Shown here in pieces: positions 33,021-43,155 of a stretch of 64,000 nucleotides of DNA. The stretch covers positions 5,416,279-5,480,278 of the forward strand of contig NZ_CM001240.1 in NCBI RefSeq assembly GCF_000230835.1. Reading direction: 5' to 3'. Position 1 is the first letter of the stretch. Each line of letters starts with the position of its first letter. This DNA is from Clostridium sp. DL-VIII (GTDB lineage: Bacteria; Bacillota; Clostridia; Clostridiales; Clostridiaceae). The notes under the pieces are model-generated. The model was not told where the DNA came from. It ran no database searches and saw only the letters and a list, made by a program, of their open reading frames with translations. Position numbers and translations under genes: made by a program.

Positions 33021-36000
33021 ATGCAAAAGGTTACTAAAACAATGGATGGAAACCAAGCTGCAGCATATGCTTCTTATAATTTTACAGAAGTTGCTGCGAT
33101 ATATCCTATAACTCCCTCCACTCCTATGGCCGAAGGAGTAGATGAATGGTCTGCCCATGGAAAGAAAAATATGTTTAATCAGCCAGTTAAGGTAGCTGAG
33201 ATGCAATCCGAAGCTGGTGCTGCTGGGGCAGTACATGGCTCACTTCAAGGTGGCGCCTTAACTACTACATATACGGCTTCTCAAGGTTTGCTGCTCATGA
33301 TACCTAATATGTATAAGATAGCAGGAGAGCTTTTACCTGGAGTATTTCATGTAAGTGCCCGTGCACTAGCAACTCATGCCTTATCAATATTTGGCGATCA
33401 TCAAGATGTTATGGCCTGCAGACAAACAGGCTTTGCTATGCTTGCATCTTCAAATGTTCAGGAGGTAATGGATTTAGCCTGCATTGCTCACTTAAGTGCT
33501 ATAAAAGGCCGAGTACCATTTTTACATTTCTTTGATGGTTTTAGAACATCTCATGAATATCAAAAAATTGAAGTTCCTGATTTTGATAAAATAACAGATC
33601 TTGTAGATAGAAATGCTTTAAAAGCTTTTAGAGATAGAGCACTAAATCCCGAACATCCTGTAGTCAGAGGTACAGCACAAAATCCTGATATATATTTTCA
33701 AGGAAGAGAAGCACAAAACCCATTCTTTAATGCTGTTCCTGATATAGTTGAAGATTATATGAAAGAAATTAAAAATATTACTGGAAGGGAATATCATCCC
33801 TTTGATTACCATGGAGATCCACAAGCTGAAAACATCATAGTAGCCATAGGTTCTGCCTGTGATACCATAAGTGAAACTATAGATTACCTAGTGAAAAAAG
33901 GCGAGAAAGTAGGTATGATAAAGGTTCATTTATACAGACCATTCTGCGAGAAATATTTTTTCAATGTTCTTCCTAAGTCTGTGAAGAAAATCGCAGTATT
34001 AGATAGGACCAAAGAACCTGGTGCTCCTGCCGAGCCGCTATATTTAGATGTAACTAAACTTTTCTATAATCAAGAAAATAAGCTGCTTATAGTTGGTGGA
34101 AGATATGGCTTGGCCTCTAAAGATACAAGACCATCTCAGATTATTTCAGTCTTTAATAATTTAAAAGCTGATAAACCAAAAGACCACTTCACTGTAGGAA
34201 TAGTAGATGATATAACTAATACTTCTTTGCCTGAAGGAGATATAATAGACACTACACCAGAAGGAACTATAAGCTGTAAATTCTGGGGTTTAGGTTCTGA
34301 TGGTACAGTTGGAGCAAATAAGAGTGCTATTAAAATAATAGGAGATAACACTGATATGTATGCCCAGGCTTATTTTTCTTATGATAGTAAAAAGTCTGGA
34401 GGTACTACTGTATCCCACTTAAGATTTGGAAAAAAACCTATAAAATCTCCTTATTTAGTTTATAATGCCGACTATGTTGCCTGTCATAATAAATCTTTTA
34501 TCTACAACTTTGATATATTAAAAGGGCTAAAGAAGAACGGCATATTTGTCCTTAACTGTCCATGGAATGAGGATGAACTTGAAGAGAAATTGCCAGCGCT
34601 ATATAAAAGATATTTAGCAGAAAATAATATAAAATTCTATACAATTGATGCAATTGCTATTGCAGGTGAAATAGGTCTAGGAAACAGAATAAATATGATA
34701 ATGCAGTCTGCTTTCTTTAAACTTGCGAATGTTATACCTGTAGAAGATGCAGTTAAATATTTAAAAGATTCTATTTCTAATCTTTATGGTAAGAAAGGTG
34801 ATAAAATAGTTAAAATGAATCACGATGCAGTGGACAGGGGCATAAATTCCCTTCATGAAGTTACCATTCCTGATTCTTGGAGTAGTGCTAAAGATGAAAA
34901 CAGAACAATAAAGAATGAACCAGACTTTGTTAAAAATATTCAACGCCCTATGGCAAGACTTGAAGGCGATGAACTTCCAACTAGCGCTTTTAAAGGAATG
35001 GAAGATGGTACCTTCCCTCTCGGTACTACTGCTCATGAAAAACGTGGTATAGCAGTTAACGTACCTGAATGGCAGACTGATAAATGCATACAGTGTGGTC
35101 AATGTGCATATATCTGCCCTCATGCAACCATTCGCCAATTCTTAATTGATGACAATGAAAAGAAAAATTCTCCTGAAGATTTTATTACAAAGCAGGCAGC
35201 CGGAAAAGGTTTAGAAAATTATGGATATAGAATTCAAGTAGCTCCATTAGACTGCACAGGCTGTGGTAACTGCGCTGATGTATGTCCTGCTCCTGGCAAA
35301 GCTCTTATAATGAAACATGCAGAAGAGCAAATATTAGAGCAGGCGGAAAATTGGGAATATGCTATGACTCTTACTCCTAAGGAAGATTTGATCGACAGAA
35401 ATACCCTAAAGGGCAGCCAATTAATAAGGCCTCTTTTGGAATTTAATGGTGCATGCCCAGGATGTGGAGAAACTCCATACATAAGGCTTTTAACTCAGCT
35501 TTTTGGAGAAAGAATGATCATAGCAAATGCAACTGGATGCTCGTCTATCTGGGGTGCAAGTGCTCCATCAATAGCTTACACTACTAATGCTGAAGGAAGA
35601 GGTCCTGCTTGGGCTAATTCATTGTTCGAAGATAATGCTGAATTTGGATATGGTATCTTCCTAGGAGTTAAACAAATTAGAGAAAAGCTTGCTGATTTAA
35701 TAAATGAAGGATTAGGATCCTCAGACTTTGATGATAACGCTAAAAATATATTTAAGCTATGGCTTGATAATTTCAATAATGGATCTGAATCAAAAACAGC
35801 TTCTGCTAAAGTTTTAGAAGTATTAAATGATTCCAAGTATTCTAACAATACAATAGCAAAAGAAATATTAGAAAGAAAAGATTATTTAATTAAAAAATCT
35901 CATTGGATAATCGGTGGTGACGGTTGGTCATACGATATTGGTTATGGAGGAGTCGATCAAGTTCTTGCTATGGGTGATGATGTAAATATATTTGTAATGG

Positions 36001-36548
36001 ATACAGAAATTTACTCAAATACTGGAGGCCAGGCTTCAAAATCAACTCAAACAGGTCAAGTTGCTAAGTTTACACCAGCAGGTAAGAAGACCAGAAAGAA
36101 AGATTTAGGACTTATGGCTATGAGTTACGGTTACGTATATGTTGCTCAAATAGCAATAGGTGCAAATATGAATCACGCAATTAAAGTAATAGCTGAAGCT
36201 GAAAAATATCCTGGACCATCTCTTATAATAGCTTATGCTCCATGTATAAGCCATGGAATAAAGGTTGGTATGGGAAACAGCATAAAGGAAGAAAAGAAAG
36301 CTGTTGACTCTGGATACTGGCATCTATATAGATATAATCCACAACTAAAAGATGAAGGTAAAAATCCATTTTTACTTGAATCAAAAGAACCTACCGCTCC
36401 ATATAAAGACTTCTTAAATGGTGAAATACGTTTTGCATCCCTAATGAACGTCTTTCCTGAAGTTGCAGATAAATTATTTGATGAATCAGAGAAGAATGCA
36501 AAAGAAAAATATGATACATATAAACGTATGTCTGATATGAATTATTAA
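33021..36548 (+). CDS. nifJ: Pyruvate:ferredoxin (flavodoxin) oxidoreductase
   Basis: The 1175-residue single chain has the full PFOR domain order: the pyrimidine-binding domain I (1-260, YPITPSTPMAE), transketolase-C-like domain II, domain III, the EKR linker, two 4Fe-4S motifs (CIQCGQCAYICPH near 690 and CTGCGNCADVCP near 745), the proximal-cluster and TPP domain (CPGCGE near 813, GDGWSYDIGYGG near 970), and the C-terminal arm. It splits pyruvate to acetyl-CoA and CO2 and reduces ferredoxin, which feeds hydrogenase. AAGGAGG lies ahead of the ATG. G-rich codon use is mildly higher than in neighbours, as in a highly expressed gene. Confidence 0.97.
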   Translation: MQKVTKTMDGNQAAAYASYNFTEVAAIYPITPSTPMAEGVDEWSAHGKKNMFNQPVKVAEMQSEAGAAGAVHGSLQGGALTTTYTASQGLLLMIPNMYKIAGELLPGVFHVSARALATHALSIFGDHQDVMACRQTGFAMLASSNVQEVMDLACIAHLSAIKGRVPFLHFFDGFRTSHEYQKIEVPDFDKITDLVDRNALKAFRDRALNPEHPVVRGTAQNPDIYFQGREAQNPFFNAVPDIVEDYMKEIKNITGREYHPFDYHGDPQAENIIVAIGSACDTISETIDYLVKKGEKVGMIKVHLYRPFCEKYFFNVLPKSVKKIAVLDRTKEPGAPAEPLYLDVTKLFYNQENKLLIVGGRYGLASKDTRPSQIISVFNNLKADKPKDHFTVGIVDDITNTSLPEGDIIDTTPEGTISCKFWGLGSDGTVGANKSAIKIIGDNTDMYAQAYFSYDSKKSGGTTVSHLRFGKKPIKSPYLVYNADYVACHNKSFIYNFDILKGLKKNGIFVLNCPWNEDELEEKLPALYKRYLAENNIKFYTIDAIAIAGEIGLGNRINMIMQSAFFKLANVIPVEDAVKYLKDSISNLYGKKGDKIVKMNHDAVDRGINSLHEVTIPDSWSSAKDENRTIKNEPDFVKNIQRPMARLEGDELPTSAFKGMEDGTFPLGTTAHEKRGIAVNVPEWQTDKCIQCGQCAYICPHATIRQFLIDDNEKKNSPEDFITKQAAGKGLENYGYRIQVAPLDCTGCGNCADVCPAPGKALIMKHAEEQILEQAENWEYAMTLTPKEDLIDRNTLKGSQLIRPLLEFNGACPGCGETPYIRLLTQLFGERMIIANATGCSSIWGASAPSIAYTTNAEGRGPAWANSLFEDNAEFGYGIFLGVKQIREKLADLINEGLGSSDFDDNAKNIFKLWLDNFNNGSESKTASAKVLEVLNDSKYSNNTIAKEILERKDYLIKKSHWIIGGDGWSYDIGYGGVDQVLAMGDDVNIFVMDTEIYSNTGGQASKSTQTGQVAKFTPAGKKTRKKDLGLMAMSYGYVYVAQIAIGANMNHAIKVIAEAEKYPGPSLIIAYAPCISHGIKVGMGNSIKEEKKAVDSGYWHLYRYNPQLKDEGKNPFLLESKEPTAPYKDFLNGEIRFASLMNVFPEVADKLFDESEKNAKEKYDTYKRMSDMNY

Positions 36549-36556
36549 TTCAAAAT

Positions 36557-36585
36557 AAAAAATCCCCATTAATTTGGGGATTTTT
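36557..36585 (+). terminator. Terminator of the PFOR gene
   Basis: AAAATCCCC-ATTAATTT-GGGGATTTTT. It can also end the convergent DUF3787 transcript. Confidence 0.9.
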
Positions 36586-36588
36586 CAT

Positions 36589-36753
36589 TTACTTTTGATT
36601 TGTATCTACATAGTCTTTTGCATTTCCAACTTGTATTTCGCTAGGAATATTTACATTTGAAACTGGCTGTGTATTTTCTTCATTTGCCCAAGCTGCTGCC
36701 TCATGTTTTTCTATAGGCATAGCAGCAAATTTTTCTTTAAATTTATTCGTCAT
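36589..36753 (-). CDS. DUF3787 small protein (spore-surface family)
   Basis: A 54-residue product: it starts MTNKFKEKFAAMPIEKHEAA and ends DYVDTNQK, with AAGGAGG 8 nt ahead of the ATG. The IEKHEAAAWAN and VNIPSE motifs match the small DUF3787 family of clostridia, one member of which is annotated as a spore-surface protein in C. difficile. It has no membrane segment or signal. The coding reading is supported by the strong ribosome-binding site and family match. Its function is unknown, though expression during sporulation is plausible. Upstream, 36754-36960 is AT-rich and includes a TAATACT/AGTATTA hairpin. Confidence 0.82.
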   Translation of the reverse strand: MTNKFKEKFAAMPIEKHEAAAWANEENTQPVSNVNIPSEIQVGNAKDYVDTNQK

Positions 36754-36960
36754 ATGTAAGCCTCCTTTAATTAGTACATTAATACCTTTTTATGAAATTA
36801 GCGTGTTATTTTTTTGATAATACTTCAATAATAGTATTAGCTTAGAAAGAAAAAGTATAACTGTAATACGTTTATTTTATAGATTTAATCTATTAAAATA
36901 TACTAATTCTAGAATGGCTTATATGTATATCAAATATTATTTTTCTAAAGGATTTACTTT

Positions 36961-38982
36961 TTATTCAACATGCTTATATAAAACAGCACTTTCAATGTAG
37001 TTTAAATATCTTCTTAATTCATTGGATTCCTCTCTATTAATTTTTCCTGACTCATACATATATCGAATCTGAGAGCGTTCTGTGTCCATGGCTTTTATTC
37101 TCAATTCTTCTTTTTGTTCCATGCTATTTTCATTATACTTAGCTGTTGCTCCCTTTAGCCTATTAATCATACTCTTGTAATCAAAAATCACTAATTGAAT
37201 AATATCTGATTCACCATATTTTTTTGAATATTCTTTTAAAACCTCAATAGCTGATTGAACTGCCCTTATTTGTATATCCCTTATTAATTTCAGCTTATCC
37301 ATTTCAATATTTTTTGCTTTACGATTAATACGATAAAAATGTTTGAACCATCTCATTAATTTTCCTACAAGATACATGGTATCCTGACGTCTACTACACA
37401 AAAAACTTTCTTCTCTATGATCAAAAAATCTTTCAAAAAATTTGAATATAGTTTCATTTATTTCATCTTTATTCATGAGTTCATGTATATATTTTCTCTC
37501 TGCTTTTAATCCCATTAATCTTAACTCTGTTATTTTTTCTCGGTTATTACCTGCTTCACTTGTCAGCAATTGATTGTTTCTAGATATCCACTTATACTCA
37601 TTGATTAATTCATATGCTGCAGCTGCATTTTCATCGCTTATTTCAGATTTTATAGTATTAATCGCAGATACTATAAGTTTATTTTTTGCTTTATTTAAAT
37701 TATCATTAATAAGCTGTTCCTTTTCTTCCTCTTCTCCTTTACTTAAAAACGGTAAAAATACTGTTGCAGATATCAGTGTAAATAATATTACGCCAGCGGT
37801 TAAAAATAATATAAGGGATCTTTCTGGAAACACTTCTCCATTCTCTAAGAAGAAGGGAATTGATAAAACACCTGCCATTGTAACTGTACCTCTGACTCCA
37901 GTCAAACTAGTTAATAAAGCTATTTTTACACTTGGACCTTCAACATCTTTACTTTTATTTAACCTATATTCATAATATGTAGATAAATAAGACCAAACGA
38001 AACGAATTGTCAAAATAACTACTCCTATAGCAATAACATATGCAACAGCCTTTAAGTTTCCTATATTAGGGTCTGATATTGTTTCACTCATTGATAATGG
38101 AATATTTAATCCCAATAATAAAAATACAACTCCATTTAAAATAAATAAAACAATGGACCATATATTTTCTGTTATAACCTGTTCTTCAGCTTGCCTAGTT
38201 TCTGTTCTCTCCTTTATTAAAGAATGAACAATACCTGCAACAACTACCGCAATAACTCCTGATGCATGTAAAAGCTCTTCTGTAATAATATAAATACCAA
38301 ATGGTGTTAATATTTGAAACAGAGAATAAAAAATAACATCATTTATGCCCTCTTTACGTAAAGTAAATCTTATTAAGGTTGAAATTAAAGCAAAAACTAA
38401 ACCTAAAATTGCTCCTGCTAAAAACACATATGAAAAATTTAAAATTGCTCCTCCAAGTGAAAAATGATTAGTCACTACAGCGGCTATTGCATAATTAAAG
38501 GCAACTATTCCAGATGCATCATTTATTAAAGATTCTCCTTTAACAAGGTTTAGTACCTTCTCAGGTATATGAATACGCTTTGCGATTCCATTTACTGCTA
38601 CCGGGTCAGTTGGTGATAAAATAGCTGCTAATGCGAAAGCTGCAGCAAGAGGTATACCTGGTATCATCCAATGAATAAAATATCCTCCTCCAATAGTTGT
38701 TAATAAAACTAATATTAAAGAATTGCCGAATATTGACCGCCTCATTTTCCATAATTCATCTCTAGGAAAATATTTTCCATCATTATATAGAATAGGTGCT
38801 ACAAATAAAAGAAAAAACCATTTCTCTTCTAATTCAAAAGAATTCTGCTTAAAAGCAAATGCTAAAATTATTCCCAATATAATCTGGGTTAAAGCGGCAG
38901 GGATTGATGGAATGTAATGACTAATAATATTAGAAATTAGCAAACACCCCATAAGTAACAATACAATCATTAATAAATCCAT
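36961..38982 (-). CDS. Na+/H+ antiporter, CPA1 family, with long cytoplasmic C-terminus
   Basis: The 673-residue protein has 12 or 13 membrane helices (about 1-410). CPA1 ion-binding motifs are ILSPTDPVAVNGIAKRI (about 124-140) and LINDASGIVAFNYA (about 152-165), followed by GVRGTVTMAG near 355. The C-terminal ~260 residues are a charged helical cytoplasmic domain, as in bacterial NhaP/NHE-like exchangers such as B. subtilis NhaK. It should exchange Na+ or K+ for protons in pH and salt homeostasis. It is a single gene; the stop lies 24 bp before an AT-rich gap. ATG start with GGAG. Confidence 0.88.
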   Translation of the reverse strand: MDLLMIVLLLMGCLLISNIISHYIPSIPAALTQIILGIILAFAFKQNSFELEEKWFFLLFVAPILYNDGKYFPRDELWKMRRSIFGNSLILVLLTTIGGGYFIHWMIPGIPLAAAFALAAILSPTDPVAVNGIAKRIHIPEKVLNLVKGESLINDASGIVAFNYAIAAVVTNHFSLGGAILNFSYVFLAGAILGLVFALISTLIRFTLRKEGINDVIFYSLFQILTPFGIYIITEELLHASGVIAVVVAGIVHSLIKERTETRQAEEQVITENIWSIVLFILNGVVFLLLGLNIPLSMSETISDPNIGNLKAVAYVIAIGVVILTIRFVWSYLSTYYEYRLNKSKDVEGPSVKIALLTSLTGVRGTVTMAGVLSIPFFLENGEVFPERSLILFLTAGVILFTLISATVFLPFLSKGEEEEKEQLINDNLNKAKNKLIVSAINTIKSEISDENAAAAYELINEYKWISRNNQLLTSEAGNNREKITELRLMGLKAERKYIHELMNKDEINETIFKFFERFFDHREESFLCSRRQDTMYLVGKLMRWFKHFYRINRKAKNIEMDKLKLIRDIQIRAVQSAIEVLKEYSKKYGESDIIQLVIFDYKSMINRLKGATAKYNENSMEQKEELRIKAMDTERSQIRYMYESGKINREESNELRRYLNYIESAVLYKHVE

Positions 38983-39164
38983 TTCATCTCTCCTTTCTTA
39001 ACGGCCTTAGCCTCCATATTATTTAATATTATACACATAATTAAGTATTATATATAGTTTTAAAAAAACTATATCAATATTTTTTATGTAAATATTGTTA
39101 ATCTTACTTTTTACCTGCATGCCATTTCTTATTGCTAGTATGATTTTATATGTTAATTAAAACA

Positions 39165-39199
39165 ACCTCCTAAAATCTAATTTAGATTTTAAAGAGGTC
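39165..39199 (-). terminator. Terminator of the two-component operon
   Basis: ACCTC.TAAAATCTAA pairs with TTAGATTTTA.GAGGT downstream of the histidine kinase stop on the minus strand; a modest T-run follows. The rest of 38983-39234 shows nothing further. Confidence 0.75.
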
Positions 39200-39234
39200 T
39201 TAAGCGGAAGACAAAGCACAATCTGTGATATCTT

Positions 39235-40611
39235 CTATTTTTTTAATTCTATCTTAAAAGATACTCCAACATTTTCATTGGTCGCCCATATATGCCCATC
39301 ATAAGATTCTATAATTCTCTTAGCTATTGCTAACCCCAATCCAAATTTACCTTTTTTACCTTTTTTGAAGGGCTTAAATAACTCATTTAACGATGATTCT
39401 TCAATTAATTCTCCATCATTATATATTTCAAGTAATATTGAATCACCACTTGTCTTTACACTAATTCTAACTTTACTTCTACTATATCTAATTGCATTCT
39501 CTAAAATATTCTCAACTATGACTTTCCACTGTTCATAGTCTCCTAATATTATTATATTTTCTAGTTCTAGCTTCCAATTAAGCTCTTCTCTTCTGAACCT
39601 AAATCTATCGACGGTTTCCTCAATTAATTCTTTCATATTAATAATTTCTTCTATTCTTTTGTGCTGCAACAAATAGTCAAGCTTAGTTAAATAAAGCAGA
39701 TCTTTTATTCTCTTCTCTAGTCTTTCTGCTTCACTATCAATTACAAGCATTGTACTACTCAAGTCGCCTTTAGGAAATATTCCATCTCCAACAGATTGAG
39801 CATAACTTCTTATAACCATCACAGGAGTTTTCAATTCATGGGATATATTTTGAAGCATCCATTGCTGAGCTTCATCATTTTTTACAAGCTGCTGCCTCAT
39901 GGATTCAATTGCCTCAGATAATTCACCTATCTCATCTTTTCTATCTACACTTATTGGAGTATTCCATTCCTTTTGACCAATCTTCTCTACGTTTTCTTTT
40001 AATGACTTTATAGGTTTTGATAAATAACTAGCAAGTTTTCTAACTATTATTAAACTAAAAAAGCTTGCAATGATAGTCATCAAAATGATCTTTCTAGCAA
40101 TCTGCTTATATAGTTTCTCAGCCTGAAGATCTCTTGTATATGAAAAGACAAAACCACTTTTATCATCAAAACTGTATTTTCTTATTACGTAAAATACATT
40201 ATCATTATTTCTAACATACGTATATCTTTGACTTTCTGAAGTTTGATTTTCATATTGATTTAATACTTCATTCCATAATTCTTTAGAAGATTTTTCATCT
40301 GAAAGAATGTGCTCTATATTTTCTGTAGTAGCGATTGGATAAATAATACTTTTTAATATCCTTTCCCCATTGTTATTCTCTGAAATTGTACCTGAAAACT
40401 GGGTATAGTTTTTGCCATCCACCATATTTGTAATTACATTTTTTTGTGAATTCTCTATGAGTTCATAGGCTTTATCATAAAGAAAATTTTTAAAGGTTAA
40501 TAAACTTATAGTTACTAGAATGCCTATAATAAAAAGCATCATAGCTGAGAAAACAATCCATATTTGAAAAGCAATTGATTTATTACTTAAAAATTTTGAA
40601 ACTCTGCTCAT
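39235..40611 (-). CDS. HAMP-containing sensor histidine kinase (OmpR-system type)
   Basis: The 458-residue protein has two membrane helices (about 14-37 and 170-192) around an extracytoplasmic sensor loop, then HAMP (about 190-245), a HisKA domain with the H-box ISHELKTPVMVIRSYAQSV (about 253-271), and a HATPase domain with N-box ENILENAIRYSR and G-box GKFGLGLAIAKRI. Its ATG overlaps the response-regulator stop by 4 bp (ATGA). The RND efflux genes lie upstream on the same strand, separated by R4-B, so the pair may control them; this is inference from position. Confidence 0.9.
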   Translation of the reverse strand: MSRVSKFLSNKSIAFQIWIVFSAMMLFIIGILVTISLLTFKNFLYDKAYELIENSQKNVITNMVDGKNYTQFSGTISENNNGERILKSIIYPIATTENIEHILSDEKSSKELWNEVLNQYENQTSESQRYTYVRNNDNVFYVIRKYSFDDKSGFVFSYTRDLQAEKLYKQIARKIILMTIIASFFSLIIVRKLASYLSKPIKSLKENVEKIGQKEWNTPISVDRKDEIGELSEAIESMRQQLVKNDEAQQWMLQNISHELKTPVMVIRSYAQSVGDGIFPKGDLSSTMLVIDSEAERLEKRIKDLLYLTKLDYLLQHKRIEEIINMKELIEETVDRFRFRREELNWKLELENIIILGDYEQWKVIVENILENAIRYSRSKVRISVKTSGDSILLEIYNDGELIEESSLNELFKPFKKGKKGKFGLGLAIAKRIIESYDGHIWATNENVGVSFKIELKK

Positions 40612-41285
40612 TCCTTAACCATCCTGTATCCATAACCATAAACCGTTTCTATTCTAAGGTTTGGCATTCTTTTTCTAAGCCTTCTTATAAGATCGTCTAC
40701 AACCCTATCACTTCCGAAATACTCATCTCCCCAAATATTATGTAATATTTGTTCTCTTGAAAAAGCAATAAGCTGATTTTTAACAAATAACATGAGAATA
40801 TCAAATTCTTTTGAAGTTAAAGCAATTGTTTCTTCTTCTCTCTTTACTATACGTTTTTTTTCATCTATAGTGTAACCACAAATCTGAGATACTGTCTGAA
40901 CATCTCTTTCTACTTCTTGGCCATATACCCTTTCAATAAGTTTTTTTGTACGTATAACCAGCTCTCTAGGTAGAAATGGTTTGGCAATGTAATCATCACT
41001 GCCAAGCTCCAAGCCAATCACTCTATCTAAGTCAGCATCACGTGCAGATATAAAAACAACAGGTGTTTGCTTATTATTTTCTTTAATTTCTTTTATAAGC
41101 TGATATCCATCAATATCTGGCAGCATAATGTCCAATATCCATAAATGTGGATTAACTTCAATAGCTGCTCTTGCTGTTTCACCATTAAAAAAAGAAGTTA
41201 CATTAAAGCCCTCTTTTTCAAGATAAGATTTTAATATCTGATTTAAATTTTCTTCATCTTCTACTAAGTAAATATTATAATTCAT
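40608..41285 (-). CDS. OmpR-family response regulator
   Basis: The 225-residue protein has a receiver domain (about 1-120, VEDEENLNQIL, phospho-acceptor in LWILDIMLPDIDG, conserved Thr/Ser-Ala in VVFISARDAD and Lys in DYIAKPFLPRE) and a winged-helix DNA-binding domain (about 130-225, LTSKEFDILMLFVKN, RVVDDLIRRLRKRM, TVYGYGYRM). It is first in an operon with the histidine kinase. ATG start with GGTGG. It follows R4-B, which separates it from the efflux adaptor gene. Confidence 0.92.
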   Translation of the reverse strand: MNYNIYLVEDEENLNQILKSYLEKEGFNVTSFFNGETARAAIEVNPHLWILDIMLPDIDGYQLIKEIKENNKQTPVVFISARDADLDRVIGLELGSDDYIAKPFLPRELVIRTKKLIERVYGQEVERDVQTVSQICGYTIDEKKRIVKREEETIALTSKEFDILMLFVKNQLIAFSREQILHNIWGDEYFGSDRVVDDLIRRLRKRMPNLRIETVYGYGYRMVKE

Positions 41286-41551
41286 CTTAACACCACCTTT
41301 ATGGACTAAATTAAATTCCTACACATTCTATAATTAATTCCATAGTTCATACTCTAAAGTATATTTTGATTTTCTAATAAAGTATTATAAATAAGAATAT
41401 CAAATCAATGATTCTTTACGTATAACTTTGTTCCTCTATTATAACATTACCACTTAATTCTATCTCACTAGTTATTTAATATTATTATTAGAAATTCTGA
41501 CGTCCTATATTTACTTTTTTGTATTATTAATATAGGTATACAAATCATGAT

Positions 41552-41821
41552 TTAGACTTAGTAGATAAATATACTATTATATTTACCAACTTTTAAGTGA
41601 ATATCTTCACCAGAAATCATAAATATTTTTACGAAGAAGGCATTAAAAAATGAGCTGATTAAGGTTCTTAGCTGTAGGTTGTCACATTTTAGCTTGTCAC
41701 GCTGAAAGCGGGAGCATGCTGAAATGTGTGCAACCTGCTGCTTAGAACCTTCAGCTATATTTTTTTTAGTCCTTAGGAGTAACAATATTTATGATTTCGG
41801 TAAGTTACCACATAAGTCTAA
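41552..41821 (+). repeat. R4 copy B: structured intergenic element (candidate ncRNA)
   Basis: Outer helix TTAGACTTA/TAAGTCTAA, then a perfect 15-bp helix (41613-41627 with 41784-41798). Then come AGCTG/CAGCT and AAGGTTCT/AGAACCTT, and the terminal hairpin 41676-41736 (AGGTTGT/GCAACCT, ACATTT/AAATGT, CGCT/AGCG). Helix positions match copy A while bases change in pairs. A small GTGAA/TTCAC hairpin lies near 41597-41610. It fills most of the 41286-41848 gap; the remainder is AT-rich. Confidence 0.6.
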
Positions 41822-41848
41822 GTTATAGTTGGGTTACCTATATAAATT

Positions 41849-43090
41849 TTAGGAATTACTTATATTGACCTTATCGCCATCATTTAAAAAACTCTGTCCT
41901 TCTATAATAACATTATCCCCAAGTTCTACGCCGCTAGTTATTTCGGTATACTTTCCATCAGAAATTCCAACACTTACTGGTATTTTTTTCACTTTATCGT
42001 GAGCTACTTCATATACATATTGAACTCCATTATTCACAACTATTGCATTACTTGGAAGTGCAAGTATATTATCTTTTTTATCATTTGGAAGCAATATCTT
42101 CACTACCATTCCTGATTTTAAAGAAGCGTCATCATTCACCAGTTTCACTTTTACATTATATAATTGAGTTTTAGAATCAGCTGTGGGGCTTATATTATCT
42201 ATAACTCCTTCAAAATTCTTATCTTCAAGAGAATTAACTTTTACTTCCACGGATCCTCCTATTGCTATACCAGATAAATCCTTATCACTTATGTTTATTT
42301 CACCAATAGAACTGCTATTATCTGCTATAGTAATTACACTTTTAGAACTTGATACTATTTCTCCTGCATCACTATCTCTTTCTGAAACAACTCCATCAAT
42401 TGGTGCTTTAACTACAGTATTGTCTAATTGCGCCTGAGCTAAATCTACTGCACCCTGTGCCTGTTCCACCTGAGACTCAGCTACAGCTGCCGTCTGACTT
42501 CCAACTTTATTATTTAAAAGATTTAAGTTATCATTAGCCGAGTTAAGCTGTGTCTCAGCTGAATTAAGTTTAGATTGTGCATCGTCTAAATCCTGCTTGG
42601 TAGAAGCTCCTGCCTCATATAGTGTTTTTACCTTATCAAATGCACTTTTAGCATCATTATATGCATTTTGTGCTAAACTTTGATCTGATTTAGCCTGAAT
42701 TAATTTCTGCTTAAACTCCGAATCACTTGTGAGGGTTAAATTAGCTTGTGCCGAACTCAAAGCACCCTGCGCCTGCTTATATTGTGCCTGTAATTCAGCT
42801 GAATCTAACGTAAATAATACATCCCCTTTTTTAACTTGTTGCCCTACTTCAACATTCATAGTTGCGATTTTGCCAGATATTTTTGGAGCAACTGTTACCT
42901 CACTATTCGCTTTTAAGGTGCTTCCATACTCTGTATAATTTTCAATAGAAGTTGTACTAACAGCAACAGTTTTAACATTCTTAGGATCATTTGTATTACT
43001 AGTACTTTTAGTGCATCCTGCAAGAAGCATTGATGCTGCTAAGATAATACTTGCCAATATTGTATATTTTCTAAGTTTAATACTTTTCAT
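41849..43090 (-). CDS. RND efflux periplasmic-adaptor-type (HlyD) lipoprotein
   Basis: The 413-residue protein has a lipoprotein signal (ILAASMLLAGCTKS, Cys near residue 26). A split barrel-sandwich domain follows, with VAPKISGKIATMNVEVGQQVKKG near 65 and VKAPIDGVVSERDSDAGEIV near 225. Between them is a long alpha-hairpin rich in Ala/Gln (about 105-220), and a beta-barrel and membrane-proximal domain close the chain. It is the adaptor for the RND pump encoded 65 bp upstream on the same strand. In a single-membrane cell the adaptor probably works at the outer face of the cytoplasmic membrane. ATG start with AAGGAG. Confidence 0.9.
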   Translation of the reverse strand: MKSIKLRKYTILASIILAASMLLAGCTKSTSNTNDPKNVKTVAVSTTSIENYTEYGSTLKANSEVTVAPKISGKIATMNVEVGQQVKKGDVLFTLDSAELQAQYKQAQGALSSAQANLTLTSDSEFKQKLIQAKSDQSLAQNAYNDAKSAFDKVKTLYEAGASTKQDLDDAQSKLNSAETQLNSANDNLNLLNNKVGSQTAAVAESQVEQAQGAVDLAQAQLDNTVVKAPIDGVVSERDSDAGEIVSSSKSVITIADNSSSIGEINISDKDLSGIAIGGSVEVKVNSLEDKNFEGVIDNISPTADSKTQLYNVKVKLVNDDASLKSGMVVKILLPNDKKDNILALPSNAIVVNNGVQYVYEVAHDKVKKIPVSVGISDGKYTEITSGVELGDNVIIEGQSFLNDGDKVNISNS

Positions 43091-43155
43091 AATTTGTCTC
43101 CTTTCACTTTAAATATCACGCGCTTCAGCTATTTTAGCATAGTTTAGTTATACCT

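Noticed and set aside
34761..35138. Long minus-strand reading frame inside the PFOR gene
   Set aside because: It lies wholly antisense to a certain coding gene, has no ribosome-binding site and an unnatural composition.
36795..36840. R3-like motif GTTATTTTTTTGATAATAC on the plus strand
   Set aside because: It is antisense to the nearby minus-strand genes, lacks the GTGC end and has a different hairpin partner; recorded only as a possible counter-example to the leader rule.
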